Shown here: positions 1-8,566 of the stretch, one piece after another
How the letters are laid out: each line of letters begins with the position of its first letter
Numbering within the stretch: the first letter of the stretch is position 1
NCBI GenBank assembly: GCA_963575745.1
Contig: CAUYUJ010016133.1
Span: 67,501-131,500 of the forward strand
Source of the DNA: Prorocentrum cordatum
Taxonomy: Eukaryota; Sar; Dinophyceae; Prorocentrales; Prorocentraceae
Direction of reading: 5' to 3'
DNA: 64,000 nt
Made by a program: the position numbers and the translations under genes
The notes under the pieces: model-generated
Told to the model about the DNA's origin: nothing
Databases searched by the model: none
What the model saw: only the letters and a program-made list of their open reading frames with translations

Positions 1-34
1 TGCCGGGACGGCCAGTCCCTGCTGAACAGGACGG
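1..34 (+). repeat. Short copy of dispersed repeat E terminus
   Basis: The first bases (TGCCGGGACGGCCAGTCCCT) match the right-hand ends of two longer dispersed repeats near 42774-42803 and 47301-47330 (CCGGGACGGTCGGTCCCTGC and CCGGGATGGTCTGTCCCTGC). It is probably the truncated end of a third copy. The rest would lie outside the window. Confidence 0.4.
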
Positions 35-80
35 AACACCCGTCCCGGGGAAGGGGTCGGGACTTCCAGGGGCTCCGTTC

Positions 81-246
81 GGAGGGCACCAACTATACAC
101 CAACACCGATCCTGGCCCAGGATCACCCTGGGCCCAGGATCGGTGTATATGCCTTCTTGCGCAAGGCAGGAGGGCGTATACACCGATCCTGGGCCCAGGG
201 TGATCCTGGGCCAGGATCGGTATTGGTGTATAGTTGGTGCCTCCCT
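81..246. mobile_element. Foldback (long inverted repeat) element
   Basis: Two arms of about 70-75 bp, 81-157 and 166-246, are near-perfect reverse complements. Both contain the core CACCAACTATACACCAA and the block ACCGATCCTGG...CCCAGGATC. The central loop is short. There is no coding capacity, and open frames across it are by-products of the palindrome. The structure suits a MITE or foldback transposon. A clear target-site duplication was not found because the flanks (GGAGGG / CTCCC) are themselves nearly complementary. Confidence 0.65.
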
Positions 247-910
247 ATCCGTCCTGAAAGAAGATCAGGACGCCGCACGTCTGGCGAGCGCCGCCGATCG
301 CTCCAGCAGGCGGAGCGCGCGGTGTCAGACGCCAGCGCTGGGGGGCCTTCGCGACCCGAGCCCTGGGCCCGGGCACCCGCCCGGGCCCAGCACGGGGCCC
401 GGGCCGGCACGGGGCCAACCTCACCGAACGCGGCCCACTGGACTCGCAAGCCTTGAAATCTTGGCGCTGCGATTGTTTTCACGACGGGGGTTTTTCGCTC
501 CATTTCGGGCCCAGGGACCCTCACAGATCGATCCGGCTCGAAAAAGGACGCGGAAAGATGGGGTCCGGGACTCCGGGCGTGATTTGCTGCGATGTCGTAT
601 TTTTGTTGCTGCAACGTCGGGCACGGGGATGTAATGCATCGTAAACCCGCCATGGCGGATGCAGGCCGTCTGCGAGCAGTTCCTCTGCGGGCGGTGGGGG
701 GAGCGCTCGTCTGCAGCGCGCGGCGCTGGCCGCTGCGCTGTGCGCCCCCAGCGCTCCCGCGCCGCACGCCCCAGGACGAAGTGCGGCAGCATCGAGCTCG
801 GCGGTGCCGCGCCGCCCCTTGGCGCGCGCGCGGCGGGGCCGCGGAGGGCCAGGGGCCGGCACGGACTCGCGGCGGCTCTCCTCGCGGTGGCTTTCGGGGG
901 CACGCGCTGC
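247..910. other. GC-rich stretch, no gene recognised
   Basis: Open frames overlap on both strands, but none shows a recognisable domain or clear coding character. Nothing beyond high GC content is supported here. Confidence 0.4.
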
Positions 911-1190
911 TAGGCCCTCCCCTCTGGGCCTACCCCCCCTAGGCCTACCCGAGGCCGATCCCCAGGGCCTGCCCCTAGGCCTACCCGAGGCCGACCCACA
1001 GGGCCTGCCCCCAGGCCTACCCGAGGCCGATCCCCAGGGCCTACCCCTAGGCCTGCCCTGGGCCGACCCACAGGGCCTACCCCTAGGCCTCCCCTAGGCC
1101 TACTGCTAGAGCCTCCCCCTATAGGCCTACCTCAGGCCCGCCCCAAAGGCCTACCCCTCTGGGCCTACCCCAGGCCTTCCCCTGGCCCTG
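911..1190. repeat. 36-bp minisatellite
   Basis: CCTACCCGAGGCCGA recurs at 944, 980 and 1016 with a variant at 1052, an exact 36-bp step. Since 36 is a multiple of three, one forward frame reads as a 12-residue repeat ([12 protein letters not shown]). There is no sign that it is part of a gene. More diverged units continue to about 1190. Confidence 0.75.
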
Positions 1191-1592
1191 CGGCTCCATG
1201 GCGGCTTCTCGCAGGCCTTGGGTAGCAACTCGCAGGAGCCTGGCACGTCCTCGAAGCTCCGCCGTCGGAGTCCACTCGCGTGCGCCAGCGCCCGGCGATC
1301 GACGAGGCAGCGCCGACCTGGAGCCGATCGGCGCCGGGAGAGGGCGCCGCTTCGCACCGATTGGCCTCGGCTCGCCTCGACTCGAGTCGGCGAGCGCCGC
1401 TTCGCGAGAGCCAGCCGGACGGCGTGCGAGGCTCCCGCGAGCTGCCACCGAGGAGGCCGGCGGCACCGGCCCGCCCCGGCCGCGCGCGGAGGGCGGCGAC
1501 CGCGGAGAGCGGCCGGCGCCGGCGGGGGCCCCCCTGCGCCCGGGGGGGCCTCCTCGGAGGCTCCTCGGGAGGCCTCCGGCGGTCCTCTCGGG

Positions 1593-1754
1593 AGGCCTCC
1601 TCCTCCTCCTCCTCCTCCTCCCCTCCTCTCCTCCTCCTCCTCCTCCTCCCTCCCTCCTCCTCCCCCTCCCCCTCCCCCTCCCCCTCCTCCCTCCTCCCCC
1701 TCCTCCTCCTCCTCCTCCTCCTCCTCCTCCTCCTCCTCCTCCTCCTCCTCCTCG
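1593..1754. repeat. (TCC)n microsatellite
   Basis: A pyrimidine-only stretch of CTC/TCC triplets with short CCCTCC interruptions. It makes false poly-Ser, poly-Leu and poly-Pro frames on the + strand and poly-Glu, poly-Gly and poly-Arg frames on the - strand. Confidence 0.9.
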
Positions 1755-2521
1755 GTGTTCGGCGGCCTTTGGGGGGGCTGCTCGCCGGTCGCTGGGCGTG
1801 CGTGTTTTGGGGACTCCCAGGTCCCAATCTGCGTCGAGCGCCTCCCTGCTTTCAGAATCGAGATGCTGTTGCTGTGCTTGGTCATTCTCTGGGGGGGCCT
1901 GGACCCAATCTACACTGTCCGCCCTCCTACTTCGTGTGTTCACCTAATTACTCCCTCCGACCGACGCGTACTCGGAGGGAGTCGTCGGTTTTCTCAGGCA
2001 GGTCTACAGGATGAGGATGAATCGTTCCAGGCACTCTGGAGCGATCTCAGAGCGTTCCAAAACGGCCGCAGTGCCCGGCACGTCCTCCGACCTTGCCGAT
2101 CTGTATGGTATCGGCCACCGTGGTGCACGCCACGTAGCACAAGCTATGTGGTGCAATAGTCGTGGTGCAAGCTACGTGGTGGAAGCTGTGGTTCGATAGT
2201 TCTGGTGTAGCTGACTAACACCAGCTCGCGCGAGCATTCCACCCTCCCACCCGCAACGTGTTTTGCAAGACCCATGCGGCCCCGTTTGCGGTGACTGCTT
2301 GGCACTGGCTGGCGCATCTCTGCGGCCGCGCTGGCGTGCGCAAACACGCGCGCAGAGCGGCCAGCTGGTTTGGCACAGCTGATGCGGCCGCGATGGCGCT
2401 TCCCGATTGGAACTTCCTTGCGCGTCTCAAAGGCCGCGCTGGCGCGTGGGTGCTTCAGTGTGGGTCGGTGCCTCGGGTGGGTCCGATATCAGTATGGCGT
2501 CGACAGCGGCATGAAAGATGA

Positions 2522-2626
2522 TAGTAGCGATGGTGGTAGCGATGATGATGATGACGACGACATTAAGGTCAAAGACGGTGCCGACGTTGGTGGCGACGAC
2601 GACGACGACGATGATGATGAGGTCCG
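2522..2626. repeat. (GAY)n triplet tract
   Basis: GAT/GAC triplets (with GGT) in two blocks around 2540-2562 and 2592-2622. This is low-complexity DNA that gives false poly-Asp frames. Confidence 0.75.
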
Positions 2627-2742
2627 TGTGTCGGTGATGATGGCAAATGGCGGCAACTTGCGACGACGATAACGACGGCGATGCGATGGCGCTGATGAGG
2701 GTGATGTTGAGGAGGTGCGCGCGTGTAGAGATTCAAGAATCC

Positions 2743-2939
2743 GGGCAACGATAAGGGGGGGATTGGCATAAGTGGGGGATGCATCGACCACTGATCGCCG
2801 ACAGGGGCCCGACAGCCCCAATTTGCACAGCAAGGTGCGGATTCACTACCGGGGGCCTAACGCCGATCTGTCGGCGATGCATCGCCGATTCCAGGTCGAT
2901 GCCTCCCCCCCTGTGCCAGTCCCCCTTTTGTCGTTGCCC
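2743..2939. mobile_element. Foldback element with ~75-bp inverted arms
   Basis: The left end GGGCAACGATAAGGGGGG (2743 onwards) matches the reverse complement of the right end (CCCTTTTGTCGTTGCCC, to 2939). Further in, GGGGGATGCATCGACC on the left pairs with GGTCGATGCCTCCCCC on the right, and a third block holds ATCGCCGACAG on the left and CTGTCGGCGAT on the right. There is no ORF of note and no obvious target duplication. It is MITE-like and of an unrecognised family. Confidence 0.6.
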
Positions 2940-3188
2940 CTCACGTTCCACATGTGCGATGTGAGCATTGTGCATTGAAGCGTTTCGGACACCACGCTTC
3001 TGTATATATTGTGTGTCGCACTGCACGTTGGAAGGATTCCAGCACGCGCGCGCGGTGGCGCGCGCGCGTGGCCCGCCCAGAAGTCTCCTGATGCGCTCCT
3101 CCTCTCACCCGGGGCGCAAGTCTGCTCAACGCAGATGCACGGCATGGTGTCAAGGGAGGGAAAACCCCCCGGAACGGACAATCATGCG

Positions 3189-3312
3189 TTCATTACACGG
3201 CCCTGGGCCTTTACTGAACAGCCCTGCCCTGTTCGATTCCTTCTTTGGGTGCGTTTACTAAACGGCTTCGCGTGTCGGGGTGGTCACTATCGGGATGGAT
3301 GTTCTGCCCTCG
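3189..3312 (+). repeat. Dispersed repeat D, copy 1
   Basis: About 120 bp shared with 17229-17352. It contains three versions of TTTACTAAACGGC, the middle one next to AGCCCTGCCCTGTT, followed by CGATTCCTTCTTTGGG. The GTTCGATTCC string resembles a tRNA B box, but no T-arm pairing is seen. It is non-coding. Confidence 0.65.
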
Positions 3313-4019
3313 ATGGTGAGATGGGAATCCGGGTTCTGGACGAGATTGCGAAACGCCAGGTGGCTCTCGCATGATTTCAGCAGGAGCGCGCGGGCAGAAA
3401 ATCCGCAAGACGTCGAATTGGGAGCAAAGTAAGTGCTACAATGTTTCTATGGTGATACCCTTGCGACAATACGGTCTTCAATTTGAATTCGACATGCCCG
3501 CACGTGTGGACTTCAAGGTGCTTCCTGCAACGAATTATTACAACATGACCGTTAGACATAAACGAGCGCACGCACGAGCAGAGCAACGGGGCCGAACGGT
3601 CAGTCATTGTCCCTGGGTGCATGGCCAGAATTAGTTATCTTGCCGTCCTCGCCCGCGAGCCACCCCGCGACGGGCCCGCGACCCACCCCGCGAGACACCC
3701 GCGACCCACCCGCGACCCACCTCGCCCGCCCCGTCGTTCTTACTCGCAGCTGCGGGGTGCTACGTGTCCTGGGGCACAGATGCAGGGGACCGATGCCGGC
3801 GTGGCAGGACGATATGGTCCCATATGGCAAACGAACGGGGGGGTCGATTCGTGCGGGCGACGGAGAACAACGGGGTCATTTGCGCCGACGTTGGCGCGCA
3901 AGCTGCCCGAGTGTAGGGTTCGCAAGGCAGCGTGCCGCGCTGGCGGCCCGCGTAATTAAGCGATCGCGCAAGGTCGCCATGCCATCTCGCGCAAGACCCG
4001 CTTGTGATTGCCGCTCATG
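3313..4019. other. Unassigned intergenic stretch
   Basis: Moderate-GC DNA followed by a short CCCGCGACCCA-type repeat at about 3655-3735. No domain, RNA gene or dispersed repeat was recognised. Confidence 0.35.
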
Positions 4020-4207
4020 TGTATATTTCAGGAGGGGGAGAATCACACAGACACAATGAATCGTCGACCCCCAGGAAAAGATGGGGATACTCTGGGGAGT
4101 GGCGGGGGGGAAGACGGACACCCCGAAAACATGGGAACATAGGGGCCATCCTGGGACTTGTGTGTGTGTGTGTTTTTCTTTGGGCGTCCATGGGCCCCTT
4201 GTATATT
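4020..4207 (+). mobile_element. Introner-like element, copy 1 (8-bp TSD)
   Basis: The 172-bp element at 4028-4199 starts TCAGGAGGGGGAGAATCACA and ends GGGCCCCT. It is flanked by a perfect 8-bp duplication, TGTATATT, at 4020-4027 and 4200-4207. Internal hallmarks shared with five other copies are CACACAGACACAATGAATCG, a GAAGACGGA block near the middle and TTGTGTGTGTGTG near the 3' end. It has no ORF. The CAG|G start and pyrimidine-rich 3' half look intron-like, but no host gene is recognised, so splicing is not shown. Confidence 0.7.
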
Positions 4208-4436
4208 GCATTGCCCGAGGGGCTAATCCACAAGTCCGGGGAGGGGCAGCCTTGCTCTTTGTCGGAAGCTCGGCAGTGGAGCTGCGCGAGGCGCCCACGG
4301 GGGCGAGCCCGCGGGCGCTGGGGCGGGCCCGTGGGGCGAGCGGCCCGCGGGGGAGGCGCCCACGGGCTGGCGCCACGGGCGAGCGCGCCGGGCCCTCGAG
4401 CCCGCGGGGCCTCCCCAGGGACCTTGGTTTACAGTC

Positions 4437-4634
4437 TAGGGAAACAAAAAGTGGCATAAACATAACAACTCGGAGGTCCGCGCGGATTTCTCGGATCGGC
4501 GCTGGGGCCCCCCGGCGGCGCCTCCGGCGCCGCCCCTGGCGCGCTCCGCGCGCCTGGGAGGGGGTCCAGCGCCGATCCGAGAAATCCGCACGGACCTCCG
4601 AGTTTTTATGTTTATGCCATTGGTTGTTCCCCTA
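4437..4634. mobile_element. Long-TIR MITE, copy 1
   Basis: The element at 4439-4632 has terminal inverted repeats of roughly 70 bp. The left arm (GGGAAACAAAAAGTGGCATA...ACTCGGAGGTCCG) is complementary to the right arm (CGGACCTCCGAG...TATGCCATTGGTTGTTCCCC). It is flanked by TA at 4437-4438 and 4633-4634, consistent with a TA target. The GC-rich centre (CGGCGCCTCCGGCGCCG) is also palindromic. There is no coding capacity. A second copy lies at 52884-53078. Confidence 0.8.
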
Positions 4635-4646
4635 AAGTCGGGCCTT

Positions 4647-4838
4647 AGGATATTTCGCTTGCAGTTTCAGGTGGGGAGTGTGAGCATAGTTCGCTGGCAC
4701 TTTTCAGTCAGTGGGATAAGGGTATGTCGCTGGCAGTTTTTGGCCAGGGGGGGAGGACATTTTGCTGGCAGTTCTAAGCGATGGGTGTGAGGATATTTCT
4801 CTGGCAGCTTTGAGGACGGGGATTGAGGATATTGCTAA
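4647..4838 (+). repeat. 36-bp minisatellite beside the MITE
   Basis: Units like AGGATATTTCGCTGGCAGTT start at 4647, 4683, 4719, 4754, 4790 and 4826, a steady 35-36-bp step. The array begins about 15 bp after the MITE end. It is non-coding. Confidence 0.7.
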
Positions 4839-5245
4839 GGTTAAGTCGGGCCTGCCCTTCTACAGGATCAATCTTCAAACATAGTCAAAAAAGTAGTCTG
4901 GCGACGACTTGTCGATTGTGTTTGATAATTGCGGTGCATTAGTAGCCTATGTTTTATTGTTCGCCCAAAATCCGCCTGTAGGGGGACATGGGACATGCCC
5001 GACCTAAACTTAGTTGTGAAGGACGAGCGCAAGAAGGGCTCATGGCAATCACTGTTTGGGGCACCGTCCCTCTCCCCTGGCAGGCCGCCTTCCGCATCTC
5101 TTTCGGTCCCCCACAGGCGCGCCAACCTTCCTGAGGCATGTAGCAGTTATAGATCAGCATGTAGCATTCAGAACACGGACGTTCGTCCCATGCCACCGTG
5201 CCACTTCCCCCCCTCCTCCTCCCTTCGCTCCTCCTCGCTCCCCCC
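4839..5245. other. Unassigned stretch ending in a pyrimidine tract
   Basis: No gene is recognised. From about 5206 the + strand becomes CCCTCCTCC-rich, which forms the landing site of the retrogene that follows. Confidence 0.4.
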
Positions 5246-5254
5246 CCTGCCCTT

Positions 5255-5276
5255 TCCGTAGCCATTTTGGCTCAAG
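5255..5276 (+). other. Relict dinoflagellate spliced leader (complete)
   Basis: T-CCGTAGCC-ATTTT-GGCTCAAG matches the 22-nt DinoSL with no mismatch. It is followed by CCACCTGG rather than a GT donor, so this is not an SL RNA gene but a leader copied back from an mRNA. The first base belongs equally to the target duplication. Confidence 0.95.
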
Positions 5277-5507
5277 CCACCTGGGCTCGAGATTTCGCTC
5301 GCGCCCGGGGCCCCGCCGCTGGACCCGAGATGGTGCTGGCTTGAGCGCTGCCGCCTGCTGCGGCCGCCAGGTGACGGTGAAGTGCGGTTGCCCAGCGCGT
5401 GTACTGGCTCGACACGTCCGTCTTCTTCCTGTGGATGCGCATTTGGGTGCCGGTCTCCCTGTGCTCGGTCGACCTTTTCGACCGCTTGTCTGCCTGCCAG
5501 CTGTGCC

Positions 5508-6623
5508 ATGCTGACATCGTCGTCATCTCCGACGAGCTGGTCGCCTACGCCTTCGTTGGGAATTCCAACGGCGGGTTGCCAGGCGCTTCTTGTGCGTACC
5601 AGCGATGGTATCCGCAAGGTTGCCAGGCCGCCCCCGCCGCCTAATTATGTCCCTGGCGTCTGGCACACGGGCGATGGCACCGATGCCACCGCCCGGGCCG
5701 CTGCCCATGGAGCTGCAGGCGAGCCAGAAGTCCGCGCAGAAGGACCGGAGCGCTCGGCACACCAAAATCTACAAAAAGGAGAAGGAGAAGCGTTGGAAGA
5801 GAAAGCGCCAGCAGCAGGAGGCCCGGAGGGTGGAGTTACCTCCAACACCTCCACCGCCGGGGGTCTTCATCTGCCAGGACCCGTACAGCCCCGAGAAGAA
5901 CCTCAAGGCGGCGCCCAATGGGCCAACTCCGGCGAGTCCGAGCTGGAGCCCGTGCCCGCTACCGCGGCCGCCGCCTCCACCTTCTTCATTGGTTCGGACG
6001 CCTCCGCCACCTCCAAGGAAGAGGAGGATTCCGCCGCCTCCGCCAGCATTTGCCCCGCCACGGGCAAGCTGGTGAACAATCGCATGGAGCTGACGGACGC
6101 CGAACGTAAGGAGAGGCGCAGGTTGAAGAGGCAGAAACGCAAGGCTCGTGATCGGGAGCGTTGGCGACTTTCTGAAGTATCTTTGTTGGAGCGTGATTTG
6201 ATTGCGTCAGCGTCTGCTGGCGAAGGCTCGGCCGCCATCAACAATGACATTAACCAGGAGAGCTCCGTGGGCAAGCTGGCCGTCGGTGGCGAGGCGACAG
6301 ATGAACATGGAGCGGGGCCTGGACTTGAGGCAGTACCTGATGAGGATGCTGGAGGCTCACACGACGAAGTTGCTCAGGATGGTGATGCTCGCGAATGCGC
6401 TGGGTATACCAGCGATGGCGTGGGTGCTGGTTCTGAGGATGTTCTTCGTGAAGTTTTCAGCGTTATCGAGAAGTTGTCGGGCAGTTTCGGCCTTGACGAG
6501 TCGGTGATGTATAGTTGGGTCACGGCGATGATGGATGGCAAGGTGACGAAGGACGAGCTGTTGTCAGAGGTCCTCGGCGTCTTGAATGCCTCTGCGTCGC
6601 GCACCCCTCATCGTGCGGCTTGA
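5508..6623 (+). CDS. Hypothetical protein of the SL-led retrogene (371 aa)
   Basis: Longest ORF of the retroposed mRNA, counted from the first ATG in this frame; the frame is open further upstream, to about 5382, without an ATG. The function is not recognised. The N-terminal half is rich in Ala, Gly, Pro, Ser and Glu and looks disordered. The middle has a basic stretch (ERKERRRLKRQKRKARDRER) that could be a nuclear signal or nucleic-acid contact. The C-terminal part is acidic, then turns regular (VFSVIEKLSGSFGLDESV). No membrane segment is seen. The stop is followed by about 140 nt of 3' UTR before the poly(A) remnant. A second frame from 5605 (MVSARLPG...) is also open for about 157 codons, so the frame choice is not certain. 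Expression would need a new promoter; the relict leader could act in a 5' UTR. Confidence 0.5.
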   Translation: MLTSSSSPTSWSPTPSLGIPTAGCQALLVRTSDGIRKVARPPPPPNYVPGVWHTGDGTDATARAAAHGAAGEPEVRAEGPERSAHQNLQKGEGEALEEKAPAAGGPEGGVTSNTSTAGGLHLPGPVQPREEPQGGAQWANSGESELEPVPATAAAASTFFIGSDASATSKEEEDSAASASICPATGKLVNNRMELTDAERKERRRLKRQKRKARDRERWRLSEVSLLERDLIASASAGEGSAAINNDINQESSVGKLAVGGEATDEHGAGPGLEAVPDEDAGGSHDEVAQDGDARECAGYTSDGVGAGSEDVLREVFSVIEKLSGSFGLDESVMYSWVTAMMDGKVTKDELLSEVLGVLNASASRTPHRAA

Positions 6624-6784
6624 CTTCTCCCTGTTTTCCTCCAGCCAGCTGGTTGTCGTAACGGCGCTGGGGGTCCTGCAGGTCTTCAGGTGAGTGCATC
6701 CTCTTACCTCTTTTCCCAGAGCCTTCTAGTCCGTCCGCGAGCCTAGTTGGTTTGGTCCTACAGCAAAAAAAAAACCTGCCCTTT

Positions 6785-7998
6785 GCGTTTTCCCTCCCCC
6801 CCTCCCTCTCCGATTCCTTCCCTGCCCGTTTCCTCCCTCCCCTCCTCCCTCCTCCTCCCACCTCCTTTTCCCGATCCTTCCTCCTGCACACTTACCTGAT
6901 ATGATTATTATTTTCCTCTCTCCCATGACTTTGTCGGGAAAGTCTCCCGTCCTCTCCGCGTATGTCTTTTACACAGGATCTCATAAATTAGTTTATTTGT
7001 TCCCATATGTTTTTGAATCCGGTCATTTCTGGTCCCAAAATGGTGCTCCCGTTGCAGCGCCGCCCTCATTTCCGAGCTTCGGCCATTCAAACTCGTGTTC
7101 CCGCTGCTGCGCTGGCCTCGGTCCCGCGGCTCCGGACGGCATTTGGCATTCGAAAGCGCCCGCATCGGGCAGGCACGAGTGCGGAGGCATGGAGCCGTCA
7201 TTCCGGACAGGCCAGGTCTTCTCATAGACGGACCAGTTCAGTTTCCAAATCGTCCGGTTCCATGCAACGGCATGCGATGCGATGTTGTGTTGTGTTCCGC
7301 TATGCGATGCCATGTTTTGCGTTGATACGCTTTCTGGCCCAATGATTCCCTACGCAACGCAGGCTGGCATGCTATATTCTGCCGCGCTCTTCTACGCCAC
7401 GCTTATCCATCCATCACGTGCCCCCTTGGGGTCATTGCCCTGCTTGACTTCCGAGTGCGCGAATAGATCGGATATCTACGCCGTGGTGGTAAGGGACGGG
7501 AGGGAAGGGTAGGACGTCAGATGTGACGCTAGCGCACCTAGCTTGTCGCCGCCCCCCCCTCCCCCCCGCAGCCCGAGGCAGGAGGACCTCCGAGAATTGC
7601 GACAGTCGCCCGAAGACCTGGAGCGACGACGCGAGGAGGTCAGGTCCCAGTTATCCGAAGCCGATGTTTGGTTTTGGCCGGTGTGCAATACTGGACCGCT
7701 GGCAGTCCCGACCCTGTTCTCTCGGGCCAGTTTTTCATCCCAAGGCCCAAGTCGCTTTACTCGGCACGAACGACATGGGTACGGAAAGAATGGGTGGGCA
7801 CAATGCCCAACAGCGGTTCCTGTTCACTTTGAGCAGGACTCGCTGTCGGTGTCGCCGTGGCCTGTGTACAGGCCGCCTGCCCGACAGCGGCCTCGCTTGG
7901 TTGGAGACGGCATTTGCTGTTCCGCATGGTGCCCATTTTTGTCCGTGCGGGCGTCCAAATTTACGACGGCCCCGGAGGACGCCAAGGTGCGAGAGGGA
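6785..7998. other. Unassigned; pyrimidine tract then moderate-complexity DNA
   Basis: Positions 6785-6895 are CCCTCC-rich (continuation of the retrogene target). 7260-7325 has short ATGCGATG repeats. 7600-7980 is of normal complexity and could include exon sequence, but no domain or splice pattern is recognised. Confidence 0.35.
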
Positions 7999-8118
7999 AG
8001 GAGGAGGAGGAGGAGGAGGAGGAGGAGGAGGAGGAGGAGGAGGAGGAGGAGGAGGAAGAGGGATGAGGAGGAGGAGGAGGAGAGGAGAGAGGGAAGGAGG
8101 GAGGAGGGAGGGAGGGGG
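7999..8118. repeat. (GGA)n microsatellite
   Basis: Near-pure GGA/GGAGGG triplets to about 8092, then mixed purine repeats. No gene. Confidence 0.9.
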
Positions 8119-8275
8119 TAGGGAGGGGTTGCGAGACCCCCTCCTCGCCCTCCGGCGCCCCCCCGCCCCTGGCCGCCGCCTTCCCTGTTCCCCCCCCCCC
8201 CTTCCCCGAGGCGTCGCCGCCCTGGGCCTGGTGACCGTGATCGCGGGGGCCTCGGCGGCTGGGGGGTGCCTCCCA

Positions 8276-8370
8276 GGAGGAGGAGGGGGAGGGGGGAGGA
8301 GGAGGAGGAGGAGGAGGGAGGAGGAGGAGGAGGAGGAGGAGGAGGAGGAGGAGGAGGAGGAGGAGGAGGA
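8276..8370. repeat. (GGA)n microsatellite at the LINE 1 3' end
   Basis: GGA triplets end at 8370, directly at the 3' end of LINE 1 (which reads on the - strand). In LINE orientation the element therefore runs into (TCC)n. Confidence 0.9.
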
Positions 8371-8566
8371 TGATGATGCACGAGCCTCAGGCGGCGCGTG
8401 TGACCCGCCGCCCGCGCTCGCCGCGCGCCCCACGCGCGACGGGCTCGCGCTCTCAGCGAGCGCCCGCACGCCACGGCCCCTCGGGCTCGGCGTGCCGCCA
8501 GCGCGACGGCCTCACGGGCCACACAGGCCGTCGGCCCGCCGCGCCTGGAGGAGGGGAAGCTGGCCG

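Larger units (their letters stand above)
5246..6784 (+). mobile_element. Processed retrogene: DinoSL to poly(A), with 10-bp TSD
   Basis: A complete cDNA copy of a trans-spliced mRNA. The 10-bp duplication CCTGCCCTTT sits at 5246-5255 and again at 6775-6784. Between them the insert starts exactly with the spliced leader (5256-5276) and ends with ten A (6765-6774). This is the structure expected from LINE-driven retroposition of a mature dinoflagellate mRNA. The perfect duplication and full-length leader suggest a young insertion. The target is a pyrimidine-rich tract (TCC-rich on both sides), the same setting as the two LINEs here. Confidence 0.9.

Noticed and set aside
3229-3245. tRNA or tRNA-derived SINE from GTTCGATTCC
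   Set aside because: No paired T-arm, no A box at the right distance and no cloverleaf could be drawn.
5255-5276. SL RNA gene
   Set aside because: The leader is followed by CCACCTGG, not a GT donor and SL RNA body, and it sits inside a target duplication with a poly(A) end.
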